Source: Fidelibacterota bacterium
GTDB taxonomy: Bacteria > Fidelibacterota > Marinisomatia > SCGC-AAA003-L08 > TS1B11
Assembly: GCA_020354025.1 (NCBI GenBank)
Contig: CP070638.1
Location: 1,540,335 to 1,600,548, forward strand
Length of the DNA stretch: 60,214 bases
Direction: 5' to 3'
Shown one piece after another: positions 17,675 through 25,419 of this stretch. Both the position numbers and the translations under genes were made by a program. How positions within the stretch are numbered: position 1 is the stretch's first letter; each line of letters begins with the position of its first letter. The notes beneath the pieces were generated by a model. That model was not told the DNA's origin, did not search any database, and saw nothing but the letters and a program-made list of their open reading frames with translations.

Positions 17675-17718
17675 CTTTTAATCCGTTGGTCGGGGGTTCG
17701 ATTCCCCCCCGGGTCACA
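17675..17718 (+). other. Second copy of the tRNA-Lys attachment core (element 1 / element 2 junction)
   Basis: It is identical to 4092-4135 over 44 bp but lacks the 5' half of the tRNA. With the 20.7-kb copy it shares about 20 more upstream bases, one of them different. This is the expected junction of two tandem elements. Confidence 0.85.
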
Positions 17719-17728
17719 CTGACAAGAA

Positions 17729-17760
17729 CCTCTATTTCCGACGGGAATAGGGGCTCTTTT
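17729..17760 (+). terminator. Terminator at the left end of element 2
   Basis: CCTCTATTTC pairs with GGAATAGGGG (10 pairs including G-U), followed by CTCTTTT. It lies at the same place relative to the core as the terminator after the intact tRNA. Confidence 0.7.
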
Positions 17761-17843
17761 ACTTATTGGCAAGAGTCCTGCCGTGAAGTGTCGAAATGGT
17801 CAGAAATGGACAGAATTAGATCCTTTTAGACATGAACATTGCG

Positions 17844-17991
17844 CATTTATTGCACAGTTTTTCAAAGTCCCTCTCGCTTAGCAGCGTTTAAGGAAATCAC
17901 AAGTCTAAGAAAAAATACTTTTAGTGCCTGTGGACTTTCAAAGGATTGCCATACTTTCACGAAGGGACGCAGTAGCATTTCTTGCACAGTT
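17844..17991 (+). repeat. Short direct repeats, candidate integrase arm sites
   Basis: TTGCACAGTTTTT occurs at 17850 and 17982. The shorter TTGCACAGTT is at 4231 in element 1 and TTGCACAATT at 20687 near the right end of element 2. Location beside attachment cores and an integrase remnant suggests recombinase arm binding; this is inference. Confidence 0.45.
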
Positions 17992-18094
17992 TTTGAGTGT
18001 GTTGAAGAGTGTGGTGGGAGTAGAGGGGGTGATTGACACCTCCTGTACCAAGTTAATCGGGAAGGAGATGATCCAAGGAGATAACTGAGGAACG

Positions 18095-18300
18095 TTAATC
18101 CCTATCCAATAAATCTACGTAGTATCGTTCAGTTGTTTTCACACTTGCATGTCCAAGTAGTTTGGAGACTCGATACAAGTCAGTTTTCTCATTTTGTAAG
18201 AGCGTACTCCCAAACGTCTTTCGAAGACTATGCAGATCCGCCCCTTTAATTCCTCCAGCATTATTTTTATCAGCGGACGATTTTAATTCCACCCAGAAAT
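18095..18300 (-). pseudogene. Tyrosine recombinase (integrase), C-terminal catalytic remnant
   Basis: About 65 residues match the end of phage-type integrases. HSLRKT carries the catalytic H and R, LLGHAS the second H, and TTERYY the nucleophilic Tyr. The N-terminal arm-binding and core-binding domains and the first catalytic Arg are missing. The open frame runs upstream to 18346, but there it overlaps the 3' end of the TonB receptor gene and loses similarity, so the break is near 18270-18300. It lies just inside the left attachment core of element 2, where an integrase is expected. Confidence 0.75.
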
Positions 18301-20366
18301 GAAAGACCATATCCAGCCAGAGTTTTACCGTCTTCATATATAGCAAATTTCTGGTCTGTCAGGTTCTCTAACCGGATGAACAGGGAAATTCCAGTCGCGA
18401 TTTTCCTGTTCAGACCCAGGTTCACCAGCGTGTAGTCTCGTAACCTGTCTACCTCTCCCTCGGTATTCATAAAATATCGCTGCCGCGCATCCTCCATAGA
18501 CAACATGACCTGCAGTTTCAGGTATTTATTATAGTGATACAGCCGTAGCACGGTTAAATGCCGCGGTGAATAGGCGAGCGGCTCACCTTCATCATCACGC
18601 GTCTCGGCATAGGTATAGTCAAGATGTATTCTGGTGGCTCCCCAAAGTACCTGGAACCCAATCTCAAAACCCATTGCCCGAGCCTCCTTCAGGTTCTCAC
18701 GGCGAAAGATAGGTTTCCCATTCAGACTATCCCCGGTGCTGATAGCCATGATCATATTCGTGAACTCATTTCGATAACCGGTTACCCTGCCAACAAGGTG
18801 ATCGGTGAATTTGTACTCGATACCCACATTCGAACTGGTCGTGAACTCCGGCTTTAAACCTGGATTCCCATCACGGTAGTAGGTCTTATGGTCAAACTTC
18901 TCTTCATACAAGTCTTGGAGGGAGGGTGCCCGAAATCCTTCACCGATGGAGGCTCGTAGGTTGGTCTGCTCAGTCAGTTTGTAGAGAATCCCTAATTTGG
19001 GTGACAGTTCCGTGGCTACATCCGGATGATGATCGACTCGTAGCGCAATGATCGGATTGAAAATCCTGGTGTTCCACAACTCGTCGCTGAGAAAAGCACT
19101 GAATATCGTATTGCGCATTTGAGGCATTGAGGTTCGACTGAACTGCTCCTTGCGAACTTCAAAACCGGTAATAATGGAATGGATCGTGCTGGATTGCCAC
19201 TCGAAGGTGGCATCTGCTTTCACAGTACGATTATCATCGTTTCGATATTCGCCTTGAAAGTGTGAATAGCTGATTCCGGTCTTGACAGTGGAATTGTCAT
19301 ACAACTTCTTCCGGAAATGCAGGTGAATGTCGATCCAGGAATCAGTCACTTTCGGCCTGGATGTAGATCGCAGGTAGTGATTACGGTAGAAACGGGTATC
19401 GATGGTCACCAGTTCAGATTCCGTTGCCTGGTAGGCCACTTTGGACATGATGTTCGATTGATCGAAATCAAAGCGGATACCGTTGGCGTCAGGTACCCCA
19501 TCGCTATGGCAATGATTCGCATTAAGATAGAAGCCGACTTTGTTGATCGAATTCCCGTAGTGAAGGTTAATATGTTGCGTGTTGTACTTGCCGATCGATA
19601 GTTCGGTGCCCCAGGTTAGCGCTGCCGGTATCGGTTTGGTGATAATATTAATCACGCCGCCAAAAGCCTCACTGCCGTATAGCGCAGAAGAAGGGCCTTT
19701 CACGACTTCAACACGCTCGATCATGCCCACTGGTATGAGGTTGATATTTGTCCCTGTATGTATGTGTTCGCTTTTGGCTCTCTCTCCGTCGATCATGACC
19801 ATACTATATTGCGCGGGCAGACCGTGAATCAAGGGAGTAAACCGTCGGGCGGCTCCGTTTGGGGCTCCTCCCGAAATGTTCACCCCCGGGATCCAGCGTA
19901 TAACATCTGTAAGGGTCTGAACACCCAGCCCACGGAACTCGCTGCTGGTGACCAGGTGGGTTTCCAGTGGTACATCTGCTAAAGCATGGGCACTACGTGT
20001 AGCGGTTACCACGACTTCAGTCCCTTTGAGAATCGTAGGCTCCAAGGCGATTTCAATCTGCTTGATCATGTCAGCGGTGGCAGTCAGGTCGTGAATGACA
20101 ACTTGTCGATATCCTATATGACTGATTGCGAGATCGTACTGCCCGGGCTCCAGATTTTCCAGGATGAAACACCCGTCTTTAGCCGTTGTGGCACCGAGAT
20201 TAGTGCCCTGCACGGAGATATTTACAGCCGCTAACATTTCACCCGTGATCTTATCATATACATAACCTCGAATCGAATGAGTGTTGGCCACAACGTATGA
20301 CGGAAGTATGGTTATGATTGTAACCAGGAGAGTAAGGAAATATTGATGGGATCTTCGATTGCTCAC
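18270..20366 (-). CDS. TonB-dependent outer-membrane receptor with carboxypeptidase-regulatory N-terminal domain
   Basis: 698 residues. Signal peptide (about 1-27), CarboxypepD_reg-like beta-sandwich (30-115: IRGYVYDKITGEMLAAVNIS, LEPGQYDLAISHIGY), plug domain (about 120-235 with VVVTATRS, VIRWIPGVNISGG, VEVVKGPSSALYGSEAFGG) and a 22-strand-type barrel to the end. It imports a large ligand across the outer membrane using TonB energy; ligand unknown. It resembles the receptor at 44.9 kb but has no HmuY-like partner. It is the only intact gene of element 2. Its 3' end abuts the integrase remnant. Confidence 0.9.
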   Translation of the reverse strand: MSNRRSHQYFLTLLVTIITILPSYVVANTHSIRGYVYDKITGEMLAAVNISVQGTNLGATTAKDGCFILENLEPGQYDLAISHIGYRQVVIHDLTATADMIKQIEIALEPTILKGTEVVVTATRSAHALADVPLETHLVTSSEFRGLGVQTLTDVIRWIPGVNISGGAPNGAARRFTPLIHGLPAQYSMVMIDGERAKSEHIHTGTNINLIPVGMIERVEVVKGPSSALYGSEAFGGVINIITKPIPAALTWGTELSIGKYNTQHINLHYGNSINKVGFYLNANHCHSDGVPDANGIRFDFDQSNIMSKVAYQATESELVTIDTRFYRNHYLRSTSRPKVTDSWIDIHLHFRKKLYDNSTVKTGISYSHFQGEYRNDDNRTVKADATFEWQSSTIHSIITGFEVRKEQFSRTSMPQMRNTIFSAFLSDELWNTRIFNPIIALRVDHHPDVATELSPKLGILYKLTEQTNLRASIGEGFRAPSLQDLYEEKFDHKTYYRDGNPGLKPEFTTSSNVGIEYKFTDHLVGRVTGYRNEFTNMIMAISTGDSLNGKPIFRRENLKEARAMGFEIGFQVLWGATRIHLDYTYAETRDDEGEPLAYSPRHLTVLRLYHYNKYLKLQVMLSMEDARQRYFMNTEGEVDRLRDYTLVNLGLNRKIATGISLFIRLENLTDQKFAIYEDGKTLAGYGLSFLGGIKIVR

Positions 20367-20724
20367 TGCTATAGTGCTTTATTTAGATTTTAGTGATAAA
20401 AGGAAGAATTATAGCCGATATCCTGGACTTATTGCAGGTACTCAGAGCCCATATCGCCTCAGCTAAAACTTAAAAGAGTATTTCTGGTGATCCAAGGTCA
20501 ACGGCTGACACATCTGAAGCGGTCATAATATTTCGAAATGATTCGCCGATTGGCAGATGGATATTAAACGATTGAGGAATACCGGTTTGATTGGGTCAAA
20601 TAATCCATTAAAAGCGGTGTCCTATTTCGGTGTCCGGTTTTACCTGCAGCACTCTGCCCTGAAGTCGCTTCAACACTATCCATTTATTGCACAATTAGCG
20701 AATTTCTCCTCGGTGCCCAGCGTT
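20367..20724. other. Intergenic region before the third attachment core
   Basis: 358 bp upstream of the TonB receptor start. It contains CATTTATTGCACA (20681-20693) and the shared arm TTTCTCCTCGGTGCCCAG just before the core. No gene is seen. Confidence 0.5.
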
Positions 20725-20768
20725 CTTTTAATCCGTTGGTCGGGGATTCGATTCCCCCCCGGGTCACA
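20725..20768 (+). other. Third copy of the tRNA-Lys attachment core (right end of element 2)
   Basis: It matches the tRNA core at 43 of 44 positions (A instead of G at 20746). It lacks the 5' tRNA half and shares its upstream arm with the 17.7-kb copy. Everything to the right is presumably original chromosome. Confidence 0.85.
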
Positions 20769-21093
20769 AGCTAAAAAACCCAGGTTTATTCCGGGGCAAT
20801 CCAGCCCAACGTCTCTAGAGAATCTCACCAACACAAGCTTAATGGACCTGGTTCATTATTGATACACCAGACTACACAGGTATCCGTCTGCGGATAGTTT
20901 GATCTCTCCAGCCCTGGCATGTAATTTTGAGTTGGTAATGGGCAGAACATCATGTCATCATTGAAAGCGATTTTTCTTCATAGTTGGTAGTTATGTGGCC
21001 CAAAAGAATCGGGATTTTTAAAAATGACCTACTATTTCATATTTCTCAATGCCATTTAACGAATAAGTATTTATACAGACTTGGGGGGATACA
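20769..21093. other. Intergenic region, presumed chromosome side of the island
   Basis: 325 bp between the third attachment core and the sugar isomerase gene. I see no gene, terminator or repeat here. Confidence 0.5.
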
Positions 21094-22032
21094 ATGAATC
21101 GGAAAAAATTTCTAAAATCTGGTGCAATTGCAGTTGGGCTTTCACTCCCTACCGTACAATCTCGAATTCTCGCAAAGGAGATATTAAATCCAAAAACCAA
21201 ATACCAGAATCCCATCGCAGTAGCAACCTACTCTTTTTGGCGATTCAAAGATGACCTCAAATTCCCAATCGAGAAATGTATCGACCTAGCCACTGAATTC
21301 GGATTCGACGGACTAGACATATTGCACATTCAGATGGATCGTGAGGACGACCAATACTTGCGTGAGTTGAAGCGGCGTGCGTTGATTAACGGACTGGCAT
21401 TATGTGGCTTGTCAATCCACCAGGGTTTTGTTTCACCCGATAAAGAAAAACGTCAAGAAAACATAGAACACACAATAAAGATGATAGAAATGGCATACAA
21501 GCTTGGTATCCCTTGTATGCGCCTCAATACTGGCCGCTGGGGTACAATAAGGAATTTTAATAAGTTAATGGAAAACCGTGGCATAGAGCCCGTACTGCCG
21601 GGATATACAGAGGATGATGCCTTTTCGTGGGTAATCGAGAGCATCGAAAAATGCCTGCCAACAGCAGAAAAATGCGGAGTGACCTTAGCTCTTGAAAATC
21701 ATTGGGGATTAGGCCGTACCCCTGAAGGCTTATTACGCATCGTGAAAGCAGTGGACTCATCCTGGCTACAAATCCTTATGGACACGGGAAATTTCCTTGA
21801 AGAGCCATATGATAAACTAAAAATGATTGCCCCATATACTGTATTTGTTCAAGCAAAGACGTATTACGGTGGAGGCACCTACTATACTCTAGATCTGGAT
21901 TATGACCGAATCGCATCCATCCTAAAAGCGCAAAATTATCGGGGTTATATCTCTCTTGAATTCGAAGGTGAAGAAGATTACCAAACAGCAATTCCTAAGA
22001 GCTTAGGTTTACTACGAAAAGCATTCAGTTAA
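21094..22032 (+). CDS. Exported sugar phosphate isomerase/epimerase-like TIM-barrel protein
   Basis: 312 residues. An N-terminal signal (MNRKKFLKSGAIAVGLSLP) has the K-K-F-L-K start typical of Tat-like or secretory leaders in this group. The rest is a xylose-isomerase-like (AP endonuclease 2) barrel with FGFDGLDILHIQMD, LALENHWGLGRTPE and LQILMDTGNF, whose Glu, His and Asp bind the metal. The family isomerises or epimerises sugars, often keto-sugars. GGGGGAT precedes the ATG. Downstream are a membrane protein and a 3-keto-glycoside hydrolase fusion, so a role in periplasmic sugar breakdown is likely. Confidence 0.8.
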   Translation: MNRKKFLKSGAIAVGLSLPTVQSRILAKEILNPKTKYQNPIAVATYSFWRFKDDLKFPIEKCIDLATEFGFDGLDILHIQMDREDDQYLRELKRRALINGLALCGLSIHQGFVSPDKEKRQENIEHTIKMIEMAYKLGIPCMRLNTGRWGTIRNFNKLMENRGIEPVLPGYTEDDAFSWVIESIEKCLPTAEKCGVTLALENHWGLGRTPEGLLRIVKAVDSSWLQILMDTGNFLEEPYDKLKMIAPYTVFVQAKTYYGGGTYYTLDLDYDRIASILKAQNYRGYISLEFEGEEDYQTAIPKSLGLLRKAFS

Positions 22033-22065
22033 TGACCAGCAATCCATAAAACAGGAGAGAACACG

Positions 22066-22566
22066 ATGAGACAAGATGATGCCTTTTCACTTCATTCCAA
22101 TCTGTTCTGGAGGATCATCTGGTACATTGTGGTCGGTGTAGCACTCTACTGGGTGGGCAATGTAGTCGCGGTATTCCCCTGGCTCATCAGTAGGACCTTA
22201 GGAATTATTGCTATGATAGCAAGTACCCTATTATGGGCATATGTGGCCTTTTATTGCCTCCGCCACGTTCAGAAAAGCGAATGGAATATGTATGCGCTAT
22301 TCATGGCGAGTATTTTCCTGGCGACGGCAGCCGTCCAAGATTACTTTCTTTATGCTGTATACCGCGGGATTCCTGACGAGCTATACGTTACTTCTACTTT
22401 CATCGCGTACGGTCTGGTGTTCGCCCTACCATTTATCGTACGGCTCATCATGAGAAACTACCAGCAAAAAGCGATCCTTGTGGTCTCTTTACAGAAGATC
22501 GGGATTGCGTTCCTTATCGGTGTTGTCTCATTTCTTATTACTATCTGGTCTATCAGATATTGGTAA
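22066..22566 (+). CDS. Small integral membrane protein, unknown function
   Basis: 166 residues with four or five predicted helices (about 15-35, 42-66, 73-92, 103-122, 138-160). The N-terminus is charged (RQDDAF) and there is no signal peptide. ACAGGAGAG precedes the ATG. I recognise no family. It lies between two exported sugar-metabolism proteins, 33 bp after the first, so it is probably cotranscribed with it. Confidence 0.7.
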   Translation: MRQDDAFSLHSNLFWRIIWYIVVGVALYWVGNVVAVFPWLISRTLGIIAMIASTLLWAYVAFYCLRHVQKSEWNMYALFMASIFLATAAVQDYFLYAVYRGIPDELYVTSTFIAYGLVFALPFIVRLIMRNYQQKAILVVSLQKIGIAFLIGVVSFLITIWSIRYW

Positions 22567-22792
22567 CAAACTTTTCTCCCTACGCTCGGGCAGTGGTCAC
22601 AATGGGTCAAGCAGCGAGGTGCTGCAGATACCGAGGGGGAGTTCTCCAGCCGGTGATTTTCCCCTTTTTTTATGCTCTGAAACGGAAAGAGAGAGGTTTA
22701 TATTTCAGACGTGCCATACGCTCTCATCCTTGTGCGAGGCCGCCTCCAAGGATTGAAAGTAATTAAGAGTAATACGAAAGGAATATCTTACG

Positions 22793-24241
22793 GTGAAACG
22801 CTTCTCCTTTGCACTGACCTTTTCACTACTGGTCGGTCTTTGCTGTGCCGGAAGGCAAACTACATCTCAAGGTTGGATCCCTCTCTTCGATGGCAATAGC
22901 CTCAGCGGTTGGCAGGCTAACGAAAATCCCGGCTCAGTGACTGTCAGGAACGGCCAGATTGTCTGCCAAGGACCGCGATCTCATCTGTTTTATGTGGGCG
23001 ACGCGCAAAAGGCCAATTTCAAGAATTTTGAACTGAAAGCAGAGATAATGACTGCACCGGGTGCCAATTCGGGTATCTATTTCCATACGCAATTTCAGGA
23101 GGAGGGGTGGCCCGCGAAAGGTTATGAGGTACAGATTAACAATACCCACCGCGGTGAAGGCGACTACCGGGAGCTGAAAAAGACCGGTAGTCTTTATGGC
23201 GTCAGGAACGTATTTAAAGCACCCGTGAATGACGACGAATGGTTTACCCTGAACATCATAGTGACAGGCAAGCGGATCAGGGTAAAAGTGAATGATGGTC
23301 TGGTGGTGGACTACATCGAACCGGACACCCCGGTTGAAAGCGAAGCCCAGGCCGGAAGGCGCCTCTCTTCGGGTACATTTTCTCTCCAGTGCCACGATCC
23401 GGACAGCCGCGTTGCCTTCCGAAGCATAATTGTCAAATTTTTGCCTGACCATCTGCCGGACGAGAATACAATCCAGCAGCCATTAGTCGATGATAATTAC
23501 CGCCTGATCTCCTTGCTGAACGAACAGAATTTCCCCATAATTGATACCCATGTACATTTAAAGGGTGAACTAACTCTGGAAGATGCCCTGGCCAAGTCGC
23601 GGCAGGCTGGCATTTTTTACGGCATCGCCGTCAATTGCGGAGTCGGCCAACCTATTACCGATAACCAAGGTCTCTACGATTTCCTTGAGCGGATGAAGGG
23701 ACAACCGGTTTTCGTGGTCATGCAGGCCGAGGGTCGCGAGTGGGTCAACACTTTTTCCAAGGAGGCCATCGAGAAGTTCGACTACGTAATCACTGACGCC
23801 CTCACCTTTACCGATGATGAAGGCAGGCGCATCCGTCTCTGGATGGATGAGGAGGTGAAGGTCGAGGATAAACAGGCTTTCATGGAGATGTATGTCAATC
23901 GTATCGAGTCGGTGCTGAACGACGAGTACTTTGATATTTTCGTTAATCCGACCTTTTTGCCTAGTGTCCTTGCCGACGAATATGATGCGCTCTGGACCCC
24001 AGAGCGGATGCAGCGGGTGATTGATGCTGCCGTGAAAAACAACATCGCTATCGAGATCAATGCGCGGTACCGGATTCCCAGCAAAGCATTTATCACACAA
24101 GCCAAGCAGTCCGGCGCCAAGTTCGCCTTCGGAACGAATAATGGCGATGAGAATTTCGGCAACCTAGAGTACTGTCTTGAGATGCTGCGGGAGTGTGATC
24201 TTACCGCCGCAGACATGTTCAAGCCAGGCCTGATCGAGTAA
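22793..24241 (+). CDS. Fusion of a 3-keto-glycoside hydrolase (DUF1080) domain and a PHP-like metal-hydrolase domain
   Basis: 482 residues from a GTG with AAAGGAA upstream. A hydrophobic leader (LLVGLCCAG) suggests export or lipid attachment. Residues about 25-220 are DUF1080: GWIPLFDGNSLSGWQ, NSGIYFHTQFQEEGWPAKGY, SLYGV and a final FRSIIVKFLP. Residues about 245-482 form a second domain opening with IIDTHVHLKGELT and containing EGREW, DALTF, EINARYRIPS and FAFGTNNG, a PHP/amidohydrolase-like metal site. DUF1080 proteins hydrolyse 3-keto-disaccharides. I do not know this fusion as a standard arrangement. Confidence 0.75.
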   Translation: MKRFSFALTFSLLVGLCCAGRQTTSQGWIPLFDGNSLSGWQANENPGSVTVRNGQIVCQGPRSHLFYVGDAQKANFKNFELKAEIMTAPGANSGIYFHTQFQEEGWPAKGYEVQINNTHRGEGDYRELKKTGSLYGVRNVFKAPVNDDEWFTLNIIVTGKRIRVKVNDGLVVDYIEPDTPVESEAQAGRRLSSGTFSLQCHDPDSRVAFRSIIVKFLPDHLPDENTIQQPLVDDNYRLISLLNEQNFPIIDTHVHLKGELTLEDALAKSRQAGIFYGIAVNCGVGQPITDNQGLYDFLERMKGQPVFVVMQAEGREWVNTFSKEAIEKFDYVITDALTFTDDEGRRIRLWMDEEVKVEDKQAFMEMYVNRIESVLNDEYFDIFVNPTFLPSVLADEYDALWTPERMQRVIDAAVKNNIAIEINARYRIPSKAFITQAKQSGAKFAFGTNNGDENFGNLEYCLEMLRECDLTAADMFKPGLIE

Positions 24242-24551
24242 GTCACCGTACATCTTCAGGACCTCTTGGTAGCTTGAGATAAAACCTAAGAGATGGCTTT
24301 CGTATTTCCTTCGTTTATTCCGCGTCTCATTGTCGAGCATGCAGATATTTTTTTTACTTTAGGGATAAAATGAAGTTGAGGTTCTTGTACCTGTGATCAT
24401 CCAGAATGGTCACTCTGCCAGGTGCAGGCTCCAGGGGGGAAACGTAGTGCATTAAAAAAAAGAAAGGCCAAAACCGACAGCCCTTCATCAAATTGGATAT
24501 ATCAAAGCCAATCCAGTGAGAAGGTGTTGACTATAGCCAATATTGAGGAAA
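24242..24551. other. Intergenic region containing repeat copy A
   Basis: 310 bp between convergent genes. It holds one copy of the direct repeat (24365-24422). No gene or clear terminator is seen. Confidence 0.5.
24365..24422 (+). repeat. Direct repeat flanking the ROK-MFS-GH2 cassette, copy A
   Basis: AAGTTGAGGTTCTTGTACCTG at 24373-24393 is identical to 29465-29485. About 30 more bases after it match with few changes (ATCCAGA.TGGTCAC.CTG.CC.GG). Both copies are in the same orientation. Confidence 0.75.
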
Positions 24552-25412
24552 TCACGCACGGGCATCGTAGTATAACGCTCCGGCACCAAGAATCGCGATT
24601 TTTGGTGAATCAGTAACTTCGATAGTCAAATGCTCAATCACTGATTGATAAAGAAAAGTATCCAGCACCTTCCACATCGCATCCTTGAAATAGGGAAAAG
24701 CCCTGCTGATCGAACCACCAAAAACAATGATCTCTGGATCGATAGTAAAGAGTATGGCCGAGACTACTTGCCCGATATGATATCCATATTGTTGATATAA
24801 TTCGAGAGCATCAGTTTCCCCTCTCTCAGCCTGGGTAAACAGTTCGTCGCCATCCTGGTGGTGTATTTCCCGGAAAAATTGACCACTACAGAAGTACTCG
24901 AAATTATGCCCATTGTAGGGAATCATGCCAAATTCACCCGCGCCACAACTCTTGCCGGTGTAGAGATGGTCATGAATGATTATGCCCGCGCCTACGCCGG
25001 TCCCCAGAGTTACTCCAACAATATCGCTGTAACCACGGGCTTTGCCGAAATACTTTTCGCCGAGGGCGAAGCAATTTGCATCGTTGTTGATATAGACCGG
25101 GCAGTCAAAGTGAGATTCAAGGCGGTCTTTTAAGAATACCTTATCCCATGACGGTATATTGGTAACCTCGTAAACAATACCACGCTCCACATCGACGAGA
25201 CCCGGTACACCGATACCGATACTCTCCGTACCCTGGACGAACACCTTTTCAATCGCCTCGATGACTTCCAGCATAACGGTCTCTTTCGCCTCACCAGCAG
25301 AGATTGATCGGTAGTATTCCTGTTCGATCTCATTCTGCCTGATCCGTCCAGCCTGGACTTTTGTGGCTCCCAGATCAATCCCGATCACCATTTTGTCTAA
25401 CATGCTCTCCAT
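24552..25412 (-). CDS. ROK-family sugar kinase
   Basis: 286 residues. The phosphate-binding loop is GIDLGATKVQ (11-20). IGIGVPGLVD, INNDANCFALGE (the catalytic Asp region), TLGTGVGAGI and FGGSISRA are usual ROK motifs. The CxCGxxGC zinc site is not intact; only YFCSGQFF is seen. No helix-turn-helix precedes it, so it is an enzyme rather than a NagC-type repressor. It probably phosphorylates glucose, glucosamine or N-acetylglucosamine. It is last in a minus-strand set after an MFS sugar transporter and a GH2 hydrolase. In-frame ATGs at codons 4 and 8 are alternative starts. Confidence 0.85.
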   Translation of the reverse strand: MESMLDKMVIGIDLGATKVQAGRIRQNEIEQEYYRSISAGEAKETVMLEVIEAIEKVFVQGTESIGIGVPGLVDVERGIVYEVTNIPSWDKVFLKDRLESHFDCPVYINNDANCFALGEKYFGKARGYSDIVGVTLGTGVGAGIIIHDHLYTGKSCGAGEFGMIPYNGHNFEYFCSGQFFREIHHQDGDELFTQAERGETDALELYQQYGYHIGQVVSAILFTIDPEIIVFGGSISRAFPYFKDAMWKVLDTFLYQSVIEHLTIEVTDSPKIAILGAGALYYDARA

Positions 25413-25419
25413 CGATCAA

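Larger units (their letters stand above)
4092..17718. mobile_element. Putative integrative element 1 at tRNA-Lys, carrying the [NiFe]-hydrogenase and its regulators
   Basis: The segment is bounded by the tRNA-Lys core (4092-4135) and its 44-bp repeat (17675-17718). It holds a decayed integrase trace at the left end, a c-di-AMP riboswitch with a TauE/SafE permease, a binding protein, four signal-transduction genes and hydBGDA. No conjugation, replication or excision gene is visible, so it is either a minimal genomic island or an immobile remnant. Left-end sequence resembles that of element 2: 4188-4206 matches 17795-17813 at 17 of 19 bases, and both have TTGCACAGTT nearby. The bounding repeats are directly visible; mobility is inferred. 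Confidence 0.7.
17675..20768. mobile_element. Putative integrative element 2 (integrase remnant plus TonB receptor)
   Basis: A 3.1-kb segment bounded by attachment cores at 17675-17718 and 20725-20768. Contents: terminator, two TTGCACAGTTTTT repeats, the C-terminal piece of a tyrosine recombinase and a TonB-dependent receptor gene. The 13-mer CATTTATTGCACA lies inside both ends (17844-17856 and 20681-20693), which is where integrase arm sites would be. The integrase is broken, so the segment is probably fixed unless helped in trans. Confidence 0.65.

Noticed and set aside
17520-17717. Minus-strand frame beginning MTRGGIEPPTNGLKEH
   Set aside because: It is the reverse complement of the tRNA-Lys 3' fragment; RGGIEPPT-type proteins in databases are usually such tRNA-antisense artefacts.
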